Of a DNA stretch of 64,000 bases, positions 32,121 through 41,785 are shown piece by piece. The stretch is from Blastobasis lacticolella. Taxonomy: Eukaryota; Arthropoda; Insecta; Lepidoptera; Blastobasidae. The notes below the pieces were generated by a model. The model was not told where the DNA came from. It did not search any database and was given only the letters and a program-made list of their open reading frames with translations. The stretch covers positions 4,166,501-4,230,500 of the forward strand of contig LR990050.1 of assembly GCA_905147135.1 (NCBI GenBank), in the 5' to 3' direction. Numbering within the stretch: position 1 is the stretch's first letter; the number at the start of each line of letters is the position of its first letter. A program made the position numbers and the translations under genes.

Positions 32121-32555
32121 TATTTATTTGTGGTACACAGGTAAAATTGTTGGAGTACAATACAATATAAAGGTTCCGCTGCGACCTGCCTTTCGGCGTA
32201 CAAAATGAAGAAGCGGGATTATTCTAAAAAACAAAAACAATAAAATTTCTCGTCAACTATGCTTAACAAAAGTATCAATAAACTCAAAATATAACTAATT
32301 TCACAGAATATCTATAGGTAATGTCAAGAAATTAAAATTAAGTAAATGATTTCACGCATGTCGAAATTCTGAATTAGATACATAAATGTCAATTCATGAA
32401 TATGAATACAAATTTCAATTTAAACCAATTCAAATGAGATTTTAAAAAATAATTAAATAATTTAAATTTACGATTCAAAAACAAAACTACATAATAGCTA
32501 ATGAATGACAACGGTAGGGGTAACACCCGGCTAATACATTGACCTAGTCAATAAA

Positions 32556-35432
32556 TTATGTTCCTCTACCTTCTGGTTTCTCAAAAAATTCTTCAACAGT
32601 GTACAACGTTCTTTCCACAAGATAATTGTGCAGTTGTTTTCTGAATCGATTTAAATTTTCGGCCTCACGTATTATTTTTGGAATAGCGTTATAAATTTTG
32701 GGTGCCATAGCAAAAACACTTTTATGGAACATAGCAGTTTTACACGGGTGTAAATGCAGCTGGTCGCGGCGCCGGGCACTTTCAACACTTGGGAAAAGGT
32801 GACGGTTTGTATGCACAAATATCGCGACCTCGTAAACGTACAGAGATGGCATTGTTAGTAGATTTAATTCCTTGAAGAAAGGCTTACAACTATCGGTACG
32901 TCGCAAGTTGCAAATGGACCTTATACACCCTTTTTGTGCCTTGAATATTGCATCTTTCCCTGTTGCATTTCCCCAGAAAATTATTCCGTATCTTAATATC
33001 GAAACCACAAGACCATGATACGCCATAAGCACAGTCTTACGACTAGCTACTTTGCTAAGTTTGTGAAGTGCGTACGAAGATTGGCAAATTCTGCTACATA
33101 CATACTCTATGTGAGCATGCCAATTCATTTTACTATCTAAATATAATCCTAAGAATTTTGTTATATTCGTTTCTTCAATTATATGTCCGTCATGCGTAAT
33201 GCTACTATGAGTAGTCCCTTTAGATCGCTGTTTAAAATTAATAATTTTTGTTTTTTTCAGATTTATTTGCAAGTTATTATTAAGTAACCAGTCAATTATA
33301 TTAGATAAGATATTATTAATGTCAGTTAGATTATTAAAGAGCACGGTGCAGTCATCAGCAAACAGAGTAATTTCATTATTCATGGAGTTAACAATATCAT
33401 TAATGTAAATAAGAAACAATAAGGGACCCAATACACTTCCTTGGGGTACACCATAGTGAACACTGTTAGTGTTTGACAGATATTCAGTTTCAGTTTTTGT
33501 TTTGGGGCACATCCCGTTGATTTGTGTCATTTGCGTTCTATCGGAGAGATATGACTTTAATAATTTGTTGATATTTCCCCTAACCCCAATAGCTTCCAAT
33601 TTGTTAATTAATATATTATGGTCAACGTGGTCAAAGGCCTTAGTTAAATCTAAAAATAATGCTAAAACAGGTAGACGATTATCCATTCTTAAATAAATGT
33701 TGTATAACGTGTCATATAAAGCCATGTTTATATTTTTATTTTTACGAAATCCTTTTTGCTGTGGTACTAATATTTTGTTCATTTCACAGTATTGATATAA
33801 GGAATTATAGATCACTTTCTCAATTATTTTAGAAAAAATTGGTATTAAGGCTATAGGCCTATAACACGTAATGTCTTCACGGTCTCCTTTTTTAAATAAT
33901 GGTTTTATTATTGTTGTTTTTAGTTTTTCTGGGAAAGCTCCTTCAGCAATACAGAGATTTACGATATGGCTGAGTGGTGCTAAAATAATGTGCGACACGT
34001 ATTTTACAACTTTAGTGCTGATATTGTCATATCCGGTACTGTTAGTATTATTTAAGTCTTTGATTATTGAAAAAATGTCATAAGGAGTTACAGGAGTCAT
34101 AAATAAAGAATTAGGTTTAGTGTTAGTTATGGTTTTTTTATAATTAGTTTTACTACTAGGTTTTGAATATGAGGTGGTTATAATATTTGTGTAGTAGTCA
34201 TTAAAAACTTGTGCTATGAATTTTGGGTCACGAATGACGGAGCCATTTACTTTTATTTGCGATATGGCTTCTTTTGGAAACTGTTGTTTATTATTATTAA
34301 TTATTTGCCAAGAAGCTTTTGCTTTGTTCCTTGCCGTCTCAATATAATTGTTATTTTGGGATTTTTTAGTTAATTTCATTATTCTATTTAATCTTACAGA
34401 GTATTTTTTAACTGTCTTTTTATCAGCTTTGTTTTTTGTTAATCTATATTTCCAAAGAAGTTCTCGTTTACGCCTAGTACATAACTTTATACCTTTCGAT
34501 AACCAGTTTAATCGTTTTTTAACGGTATGTTTTACTCTAATGATAGGAAAAGATAAATTATAAAGTAATTGAAAAATGTCGTAAAATTCATTAAATGACT
34601 CGTTTGCGTTTTTACTTTCATAGGTTGTACTAAAAGACAAATTTCCTAGGCAGTTAGCAAACTTCATTAAATTTTCTTCACTGTAGTCTCGCCTTTCAGT
34701 GTACCAAGCAGATGTAACGCAATATTTTTTTACTGGACAGCTTATAAATTGAGCAGTGTGATCTGAAACAGCGAATTCAAACACCTCACCTTTACTTCTT
34801 GGTATATTATAAATGATATTATCCAGACAAGTGCCACTTTCTAATCTTGTGGGTTCATTTATAGAAAACTTGAGGTTGTATGAAGAAATCACTTGTTGGA
34901 ATTCGGATGAACGGTTAGACTTTCCTAAAATATTAATATTAAAATCTCCACATAATAAAATTTTATTATTATAAGCATATAATGTCAAAATGTCTTGTAG
35001 TTTATTAAAAAATATGTCAAATTGTTTAGATATGTCATTGTTTTTTGGTACTCTGTATAAGCATATCACTATTATGTTATGGTCAATGAGTTTGATTGCA
35101 CAGCATTCCACTACATTTGGCACAGCGAATTTAGAGATAACATCAATAGATTTAAACTTTGTAGTGTTCCTAACCAATATGCATGCTCCACCGTTTCGAC
35201 AGCCTCGTGAAAAACAGCTTGCCATAACAAAGTTTGGAAAGTTGAGAACGCTGCAGTCATCATAGAGCATATTGTGTTCAGTTACACATAGCACATCTAC
35301 ACGTTTACCACTATCTTCCAGTTCGCTTAAGCTTTGTATTAGTAAATCTTTTTTATTAATAAGACCGTTAATGTTTTGATATAATACGTTTATGCTATTA
35401 AGGACGAAAAAAATTATTTTCGGTAGATAGTT
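32556..35432 (-). CDS. LINE-S ORF2: endonuclease-reverse transcriptase
   Basis: An open frame of about 958 codons runs from 35432 to the stop at 32556. The first ATG is at 35294 (912 residues), but homology to the APE-type endonuclease already starts upstream with INVLYQNINGL, so the ATG is not the true beginning. Endonuclease marks are TEHN (E), VICLYRVP, LLCGDFNI and AVSDHTAQ (catalytic H). Then come the RT fingers (PLFKKGDREDITCYRPIALI), motif A (ALFLDLTKAFDHVDH), motif B (YGVPQGSVLGPLLFLIYIND), the catalytic FADD at 645-648 (33351-33362), and a thumb plus a C-terminal domain with KAQKGCIRSICN. The protein would nick target DNA and copy the element RNA there. It overlaps the extended ORF1 frame by 35 bases in the +1 frame. 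No stop or frameshift is seen, so it may be young. Confidence 0.9.
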   Translation of the reverse strand, partial: NYLPKIIFFVLNSINVLYQNINGLINKKDLLIQSLSELEDSGKRVDVLCVTEHNMLYDDCSVLNFPNFVMASCFSRGCRNGGACILVRNTTKFKSIDVISKFAVPNVVECCAIKLIDHNIIVICLYRVPKNNDISKQFDIFFNKLQDILTLYAYNNKILLCGDFNINILGKSNRSSEFQQVISSYNLKFSINEPTRLESGTCLDNIIYNIPRSKGEVFEFAVSDHTAQFISCPVKKYCVTSAWYTERRDYSEENLMKFANCLGNLSFSTTYESKNANESFNEFYDIFQLLYNLSFPIIRVKHTVKKRLNWLSKGIKLCTRRKRELLWKYRLTKNKADKKTVKKYSVRLNRIMKLTKKSQNNNYIETARNKAKASWQIINNNKQQFPKEAISQIKVNGSVIRDPKFIAQVFNDYYTNIITTSYSKPSSKTNYKKTITNTKPNSLFMTPVTPYDIFSIIKDLNNTNSTGYDNISTKVVKYVSHIILAPLSHIVNLCIAEGAFPEKLKTTIIKPLFKKGDREDITCYRPIALIPIFSKIIEKVIYNSLYQYCEMNKILVPQQKGFRKNKNINMALYDTLYNIYLRMDNRLPVLALFLDLTKAFDHVDHNILINKLEAIGVRGNINKLLKSYLSDRTQMTQINGMCPKTKTETEYLSNTNSVHYGVPQGSVLGPLLFLIYINDIVNSMNNEITLFADDCTVLFNNLTDINNILSNIIDWLLNNNLQINLKKTKIINFKQRSKGTTHSSITHDGHIIEETNITKFLGLYLDSKMNWHAHIEYVCSRICQSSYALHKLSKVASRKTVLMAYHGLVVSILRYGIIFWGNATGKDAIFKAQKGCIRSICNLRRTDSCKPFFKELNLLTMPSLYVYEVAIFVHTNRHLFPSVESARRRDQLHLHPCKTAMFHKSVFAMAPKIYNAIPKIIREAENLNRFRKQLHNYLVERTLYTVEEFFEKPEGRGT

Positions 35433-35634
35433 CTAATTTAGTATTTTGTGAATTGTTTAAAGTAACACCTGTGGGACTGGCCAAATCGTTAACAATGTTA
35501 TTTGGTACAGGGACCGTTTGTGCACCACTATCAGTGAAAAGAGGCCGACATTCTGTTTGAGAGTATTTATCGTTAGATTTACAAACATATTGTGCCTTTT
35601 CCTTTACCAAGTTTTGCGCATGCGCCAATACATA
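35398..35634 (-). CDS. In-frame extension of LINE-S ORF1 beyond a TAA
   Basis: Directly after the TAA that ends ORF1 (35637-35635) the same frame stays open for 78 codons, to the TAA at 35400-35398. It has no ATG. It encodes AHAQNLVKEKAQYVCK, a cysteine- and QT-containing stretch and ends NNFFRP. The lack of a start codon and exact frame continuity suggest that it is the natural C-terminus of ORF1 cut off by one nonsense mutation, or a readthrough product. Confidence 0.6.
   Translation of the reverse strand, partial: YVLAHAQNLVKEKAQYVCKSNDKYSQTECRPLFTDSGAQTVPVPNNIVNDLASPTGVTLNNSQNTKLELSTENNFFRP
35403..35413 (-). promoter_or_regulatory. UUU-CGU site in the ORF1 extension / ORF2 overlap, possible +1 frameshift
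   Basis: Minus-strand sequence at 35413-35403 is T TTT TTT CGT C in the phase of the ORF1 extension. A one-base forward slip on TTT to TTC enters the ORF2 frame (GTC CTT AAT). The upstream ORF stops two codons later at TAA (35400-35398). UUU-CGU is the core of a known +1 frameshift site in a viral polymerase mRNA. A simple indel in the T7 run is the alternative. Confidence 0.45.
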
Positions 35635-36951
35635 TTAATTATATCTAATCCGATAGTCGATACGTAAGATCTCTCTCAGGAGACATCTACAAACATAAGT
35701 TGCAAAAAAGCTGCGATTCGGTATTTGCCTATTATAATTCATGTCCAAAAATATACACTTATTAAATTTACTACTTAATAATTTCAAATTATAATTTAAT
35801 TTGTTTTCTTTGAGATATTTATTACTAGCAATTTCGCAAATAATTATGTTTGCTTTTTTAATACTTATCAGCCATAAAAACAAACTAGACAGACATTCAA
35901 ACGGATCGCTATCATTCGCTCCGCTCATTATTATTACATAATCGTCTTCATTTAAGTGTAGTAGCTCGTCCTTATAAGATTTTAAGACATCCTCCATTTT
36001 TGCTCCGGATTTCCAAAAACTGTACACTTTAAAGTTGGCTCCTACTAACTTCTGTAAATAATTTTGTACATTCCTGCCCTGTTGGTCTGCCAGTATATAT
36101 ATATTATTTTTCTTTTTTGTTTGTGTGGTTTTGTGTACAATATTATTGTTTATATTTAGACTATTATTCTGCCCTACACTAGCTTGACTTTGCTTGTTTC
36201 CTTCTGTTTCTCTCTTCTTTGCTAATTTAACACTTTCCTTTATATCGTGTGTGTCCACTGTGTCACCAGTTATTGATTTAAAACGTTCATGTTCCGCAAA
36301 TGTTGAGTGAAAGCTTCGTTTTTCCTCAAAATGTAAGTTTTTTATTTGTTGCGTTAGCCTTTCATTGTCATTTTTTAGCGTTAAAATTTTTTGAACTAAC
36401 TTTTTAATCTTTTGTCGTTGCTTCTTTAATCTTTTAGAGAATGTTTTAGACTTATATATCTTAAATGTTTCAATACCAGGTGTGCATTTTTCAGTCGTTT
36501 GTACAGCTTGGTCTTTTGGTCGTTGTTTATAAATAATATTTCTATACATTTTTGGCGTACTTGATATATGTTTCTCCATGCGTGATATTAGTGGCGAATT
36601 TGGTGAGTATTTTGGTGTGCCTATTGGTGTTAGCTTCTCGGAACATAATTTTTTCAAACAGTCTATAGCAAATTTCTGACTTGATACCTGTTTTTGTAAT
36701 TCCGAATTTTCAATCAACAATTTATCCATATATTTATCCTGCACAATATTTTTGCTCTTTAATGTCCTTAATTCTTCATTCTGCTTTTCCAAATGTTCCA
36801 TACTGAAAAATGATGTAGTATCCGGTAGGCTATCTTCTTTGTTTGTGAATGTTATGTTACTGGCATTTGTAATGTTAATGTCGTCAAGGGACTTGACCAG
36901 TTTTTTCCTGATTGTAATCTTATTATGAGAGATATCCATTTTTGTAGTCAA
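35635..36951 (-). CDS. LINE-S ORF1: coiled-coil protein with SGNH-like domain lacking catalytic residues
   Basis: A 438-residue ATG-initiated frame. Residues 50-100 and about 170-215 are coiled-coil-like (MEHLEKQNEELRTLKSK; KLVQKILTLKNDNERL), separated by a Ser/Pro/Lys-rich stretch. From 282 on there is a Rossmann-like SGNH/GDSL domain: block I IYILADQQGRN (288-292, where the family has GDS), block II FWKSGAKMEDVL, block III VIIMSGANDSD (344-347), then KANIIICEIASNKY. The nucleophile serine of block I is replaced and I find no DxxH block at the end, so esterase activity is unlikely. SGNH-type ORF1 proteins are known in some CR1/L2-like LINEs. A nucleic-acid chaperone or RNA-binding role with ORF2 is inferred. 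KTTQT at 274-278 is an LC8-type motif. It ends at a TAA followed by an open in-frame extension. Confidence 0.8.
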   Translation of the reverse strand: MTTKMDISHNKITIRKKLVKSLDDINITNASNITFTNKEDSLPDTTSFFSMEHLEKQNEELRTLKSKNIVQDKYMDKLLIENSELQKQVSSQKFAIDCLKKLCSEKLTPIGTPKYSPNSPLISRMEKHISSTPKMYRNIIYKQRPKDQAVQTTEKCTPGIETFKIYKSKTFSKRLKKQRQKIKKLVQKILTLKNDNERLTQQIKNLHFEEKRSFHSTFAEHERFKSITGDTVDTHDIKESVKLAKKRETEGNKQSQASVGQNNSLNINNNIVHKTTQTKKKNNIYILADQQGRNVQNYLQKLVGANFKVYSFWKSGAKMEDVLKSYKDELLHLNEDDYVIIMSGANDSDPFECLSSLFLWLISIKKANIIICEIASNKYLKENKLNYNLKLLSSKFNKCIFLDMNYNRQIPNRSFFATYVCRCLLREILRIDYRIRYN

Positions 36952-37304
36952 TATTTCATAAATAAATTAATAATCAATGTCTTCAATGTCAAATAATTAA
37001 TCAGGTATGTAAAAACAAGGTCAAAACAATAATAAAACCATGTCAAGACAATAAAAACAATGCCAAAACATTTCATCAAACTATCGGCGTGCACAGGAAC
37101 GCAAAACTGCGATAACTGGTTACAACTCTGTGAATCTTCTTGTGTCAGTGCGACAGATGACAATGTGACAGTTGACAGAAGTGTTTGTAAACAGTCCGCG
37201 GTCAAGGCCGCAAAACACCTGTTTTTTGAGGGTGATAAGAACAATATTTTGGGTCGTTGCACTTTAAATTTTGACTGTTTTGCGCATGTGTGAGTGAGTT
37301 TCGG

Positions 37305-37980
37305 ATTTTGGTGACTGTTTCTAGATTTTTGAACAAGTTTATAGTGATAAGTAACAACATATACACATGGTTTCTTACTCCACTCCTTCCTTTAAGGTTA
37401 GTTCTTCAGTTTCTGCACCACTAAACTTATTTCTGGTCAAAATTTTACCACTTTTTCGTTTATTTTAGTACAAACAAACGACAGGCAGTGTATACTTATC
37501 AGTGCACACACACACACTCTAAATAAAGGTTATAAATATAGGTTAGGTATATAAATAAAGGTTTTAGTACAAATAGTTCTACTGTTTTCCCAGTACTACA
37601 GACTTACAAACATTGGCATTAGCTGCGAGTTGGTTTCGATAGCGCTGGCCTGATGGCTATGAGGAACTAAGTCGGTTACGAAGTCCGAGAGTGTGGTTTA
37701 AACACATGGGGTGACCATAATGCTATTATTTTGGTATTCATAAATAAAGTGGATACAATATAGGCTGATAACACGCTTATTTGCCAACTTCACAACAACA
37801 TGGACAGGACGTACAGCGCCTTCTTTGCATTAGTATTGGGTTTAGCAATAATCTTCTCGCTTAAAAGACGGTATGAATATCAAATGAAACACTAAATATT
37901 TTCTTTTTATTTATTGTCTAATATGATGAATATGATGACTATGACTATAAATATGATGTCTAATGATCTAATATGATATG
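37305..37980. other. No gene recognised
   Basis: May include the far 5' end of LINE-S. A short CA run lies at 37505-37515, otherwise nothing. Confidence 0.45.
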
Positions 37981-37983
37981 AAG

Positions 37984-38235
37984 ATGACGACCTGAGTGGA
38001 TCAGTGGTCAACATGCAGGTCTGCCACGCAAGAGGTCCCGGGTTCGATTCCCGGCCGGGCAGAAATTGAAATGATGAATTTTAATTTCTGTTAGGGGTCT
38101 GGGTGTTCTATGTATAATAAGTATGTATTTAAAAGTATATAAGTAGTTTATCAGTTATCTAGCACCCATAACACAAGCTTTGCTTACTTTGGGGCTAGAT
38201 GGCGCTGTGTAAATTTGTCCACGATTATTTTATAA
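37984..38235 (+). mobile_element. SINE-2, complete copy
   Basis: Head ACGACCTGAGTGGATCAGTG with an A-box-like TGGATCAGTGG and a B box GGGTTCGATTCCC, then AAATGATGAATTTTAATTTC, GGGTGTTCTATGTATAATAA, TCTAGCACCCATAACACAAG and GGGGCTAGATGGCGCTGTG. Pol III-transcribed, tRNA-derived SINE by structure. Not a tRNA gene because the acceptor stem and anticodon arm do not pair properly. Confidence 0.85.
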
Positions 38236-38363
38236 ATATAACAATACAAGCCTAAATAAAACCACCGGACCCTAACAGTTCCAGTCGCTGATTCCACGGT
38301 GGAACTACTATGAGTTTTTTGTCCCGATAGTTACATGGAACTGTTCCACAGCGGTTGAATGTG

Positions 38364-38515
38364 TTACCATGATCCAATCTGGTCAGGTTCCCCTCTTAAC
38401 AGGGTCACGAAGATCAAATGGCAGTCGCTCCATTGTAATTACCTGATCTGCCAAATCCTGGATCGTGGGCAAGGCGGACCTCGTGCCATCACGCCGAGAG
38501 CACAACACAGTTCCA
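38364..38515 (+). mobile_element. SINE-1 fragment (3' half)
   Basis: Begins TGTTACCATGATCCAATCTG and continues through ATTACCTGATCTGCCAAATC to the GAGAGCACAAC segment. Confidence 0.8.
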
Positions 38516-38624
38516 TAGAACTGTTACATTTGCTTTGGATTTATTTACTCTAGCGAACGGAACTGTTGTCCCCCATACCCTACCTATCGCCTAACATTTT
38601 CTTTACCCAAGTCTCTTGGTTGAC

Positions 38625-38800
38625 TGGTGGATAAGGCTATTTTAGCTTTGATTCCGTCATTGTACCATTTTGTACCATGGAGTTTTAATAAATAAATAAA
38701 TAAAGGCCGCCTTTGCCCACAATGTTTAAATAGACTGTTAAATGTTCTTTCCTGTAATTTTGTGTGCAATAAAGAGTATATCTATCTATCTATCTAAACT
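38625..38800 (+). repeat. LINE 3' tail-like sequence with AATA and TCTA runs
   Basis: GTACCATGGAGTTTTAATAA followed by ATAAATAAATAAA and, 85 bp on, GCAATAAAGAGTATATC plus four TCTA units. These look like two successive LINE 3' ends; family not identified. Confidence 0.45.
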
Positions 38801-38804
38801 ATTG

Positions 38805-40065
38805 GGATTCCCCGAATACGCTGAATCATGGTCACTTCACCCAAGCATCAAGTTTGTACGTATGAAACTTGGACCGCACGGTAAACTGTTGAACTGGATG
38901 GTTCTGACATTAGCCCCTTACTCCTCTATCCTCTCGTGTTTTCAGATTTCAGATTCAACGCAGTTCTATTCAGTAAGACAGTATCGAGACAGACATATAG
39001 ACCATCAGTGTAATGCAAGATATAGACATAGAAATTATTTATTTTGACATCACAAAACTCATAAGCGTTTACATATTAAGGAAATTTCAGAACACTTCAA
39101 TACTAAACAAAAATAAAGTAGGTACAAACACACAAATACAATAAATCATGGATCAATGCGATGCCAAAAGACCCCAGCTCAGCATTAGCTACAACAAGTG
39201 CTGCAGCGCTGATTTTCAGTGGAATCTTGACGGTAAGGAGACCTGCATGAAGTACACAGCATAAATAAAATAAATAAATAAATGAAATATACCTAAAGGT
39301 AATTAAATAAAAGTACATGTGTGGAAAAGGAAAAATTAAAAATTAAAGTGCCGCTGCAGTTGGACGTAGTTACTCTATATCTAGCTATCAGTAATCGACA
39401 AAAAAGGTTAAAAACCGTACGATAAAAGTGTATGAATAAGTATATATATATGACGATATTATTTTAAAGTGAAAGAGATCGGCAAGACAGTAGCAGGTGG
39501 ACTGATGCTGTATCTTCCCTTCCCTAAGCACAGAACAGAGAAAAAAATTGCCCGTATCCAGCCGTGAAGGTAGCTAACGTTCCAATATTTTTGGGTTTAA
39601 TAGGGAAAGCGTGACAATATTAGGCTCGAACTCCACTCATGCAGTGCAGTGCACTTTATTGTAGTGTAGTGCAGTTTATTGTGCCACGTTACGGTGACAA
39701 CAAAAAAAACCGTGGTGTTATTCTGGTTTTTCAAGTTAAGCAACGTTCGCACGAGAGATTTACGAGAGATTGTGTGTTAGGCAACGTTTGCACATAAGCT
39801 TTTTCGACGCTTTTACGCCCGTTATTCTAAACGACTCGCATAATTATTGACCATAATAATATGTCTTCTCGACTGTGTTTTCACAAGCGGACGTAAAAAA
39901 GTGACCGCATATTTTTTTAATCTGCCGTCTCAATTGAAACGGAGGGAAACGTACAAAACGGATATTATTCATTTTGAACTAAAATAATAATAGTTCCGGC
40001 CAAAAATAATTATACAATTTTCAGAGAGACCATAAAATTTCTACCATTTTCGTGAGCGATCGTTT
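38805..40065. other. No gene recognised
   Basis: Repetitive TGCAGTGCAGTG / GTAGTGCAGTTTATTG patches at 39640-39685 and two related AGCAACGTTCGCAC / GGCAACGTTTGCAC segments at 39739 and 39780. No gene. Confidence 0.45.
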
Positions 40066-40066
40066 C

Positions 40067-40370
40067 GAAGTTACTCAAATTTTGAGTTTGACAGCTGACA
40101 TCTGCAATGTAGATCTGTACGAGTATCAGCATTTCTTTTCAGGAACTAGTGTTCTAGGAGCGATAGTTTTAGAGTTATTCCCGTTTTAAGTTTGACAGCG
40201 GTCATCCGAAATGTAGATCTCGACGAGCACTATCATTTCTCTTTAGGAAGTGTTCTATGAGTAATAGTTTCAGAGTTATTACAGTCTTAAGTTTGACAGC
40301 TGCCATTTGAAATGTAGATCTCGACGAGTACCAGCATTTTTTTAGAAACTTGTTATCTAGAACCAAACAT
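40067..40370. repeat. Three tandem copies of a ~102-bp unit
   Basis: The marker GTTTGACAG occurs at 40086, 40190 and 40291 (periods 104 and 101). Each unit also carries AATGTAGATCT, GACGAGTA or a close variant, AGCATTTCTTT and a GAGTTATT block. Units differ by many substitutions, so the array is old. Confidence 0.75.
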
Positions 40371-40661
40371 GCTTAATTTATAATTCGGGATGAACTGAGA
40401 AGAAAATGACGAAAGGATCACGAAAGCGAAACAACTACGATAAATGTTACAGAATCACAAAAAGGGGAGGGGCTTATGCATCAGCGGTCAACATTTTTTT
40501 GACAAGGTCGATTTCCTATTTCATTCATACGCGTTGAATCTGTACTAAAAAAGAAGACAGATATATGTGTGTAAACTGTGTCACATAAGGAGGAAAGATT
40601 CGAAACGTTGGTGAAAAGAAACAGTCAAGTGTGACGTCTCATGTTGAGATCTGCTGACATC
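40371..40661. other. No gene recognised
   Basis: Spacer between the tandem repeat and the foldback. Confidence 0.5.
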
Positions 40662-40762
40662 GCGCCGCATACTGCACGATGGGGCCAAATTGAAAAAATG
40701 TGGACAACATTAATACAGAACTACGTGCAACAAGTTTTGCCACATCGTGCAGTACGCCGCGC
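40662..40762. repeat. ~100-nt imperfect foldback
   Basis: GCGCCGCATACTGCACGATG (40662) and GCCAAATTG face CAAGTTTTGCC and CATCGTGCAGTACGCCGCGC (to 40762), giving about 30 paired positions around a loop of roughly 38 nt. It could be a microRNA-like hairpin or a MITE relic. Confidence 0.55.
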
Positions 40763-40764
40763 AG

Positions 40765-41140
40765 CGCACCTCTTCAATGTGTTTCAGCGCTTATGTGATT
40801 ATTAATTATTTCCAATAAACTTGCTCGTAAAGGGGCAAATTTTTAAAGCGATTTTTGCTTACTATGTAAGCTACTAAACACGCTTGCTTTGTGGTTACTC
40901 TTATGTGGAAATACTTTTTTGGGAGTAAGAGATTTTACGTCCACCGCGTACAGCGGGACAAATCTGGAAACCTGGAACACAAAAAGCGTGCTTAGCCATA
41001 GTTCTCAGCTTAAAATGCATGAGTTTCTACCAAATGATATATAAGAGGCGCCCCAGTAACTGAAATGATTCAAATAAAAAAGTCGTTTGCTAAGGCGAAG
41101 CTCGTCGTCGTCAATATTCGTCTTATCTCTCCCATTTTTC
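40765..41140. other. No gene recognised
   Basis: Nothing supported. Confidence 0.5.
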
Positions 41141-41144
41141 TTCA

Positions 41145-41345
41145 GGTGGTAGGACTCTGTCAAGCCTGACGAGTCCGCCTTACCGGTTTCTACCGCCAAG
41201 CAACAATGCATTGTTGTGTTCCGATTTAAAGGATAAGGTAACCAGCGCAATAACGGCCATGAGGCATTTCAGCTTAGTCCTCGCAGTGGCAACGCACCTG
41301 CGGTTCTGCATTTTTATTGCCTGCAACCTAACTGCATGAATCGTA
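41145..41345 (+). repeat. Rep-C copy 2
   Basis: GTGGTAGGACTCTGTCAAGC, ACCGCCAAGCAACAATGCAT, AAAGGATAAGGTAACCAGCG and CTGCATGAATCGTAGATGTA are collinear with 12873-13100. Confidence 0.65.
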
Positions 41346-41785
41346 GATGTAATGGGCGACAGTTACCGCGTACTATCAGATGGACTGTCTGCTCGTTTGT
41401 CACTGAGTAGTATAAAAAAATTACAAGGTTTTATTTAGTCTGTTGGTAATAAAATCTTGCATGTTGAAGTTGACCCATTTCCCGGTTTCCGATTCAGCTG
41501 TTTTGTATATTCATGTAAGTTCAGTGATAATGAATTGTCATGATACCATCGAGGTGATCTGATGATGGAGTCGGAAGGTAGCCATAGGAACTTCTAACCT
41601 ATGTATAGTAAACCCATCGAGTTTGGGTTCGTTTGAGGGCATAGCAGTAGGCTTGATTATTTATGTGATACCTACCGAAAGTAAGGAATAAACATTACAA
41701 ATAAAAAAGAAAATGTCGTGTCATAAAAGACAAGAGAAAAATCTACTACTTACATTGCACATTTAAAAAATATTGTAATTATGAC

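Larger units (their letters stand above)
32068..37300 (-). mobile_element. LINE-S: near full-length non-LTR retrotransposon
   Basis: Reading on the minus strand, a 5' UTR (from about 37300 down to 36952), ORF1 (36951-35635), an in-frame extension (to 35398), ORF2 (32556 stop) and a 430-bp 3' UTR follow one another. The element ends in about ten CATT units (32068-32120). ORF2 has no stops. The 5' limit is set only by loss of recognisable sequence and no duplication was found. Protein similarity places it with LINE-K in a jockey/CR1-like group. Confidence 0.85.

Noticed and set aside
35407..35413. Canonical -1 slippery heptamer (T TTT TTT)
   Set aside because: A -1 shift leads to a stop after five codons (TCG TCC TTA ATA GCA TAA); only a +1 shift reaches ORF2.
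37984..38060. tRNA gene with a perfect B box
   Set aside because: Same block begins every complete SINE-2 (24686, 52445); stems do not pair as in a tRNA.
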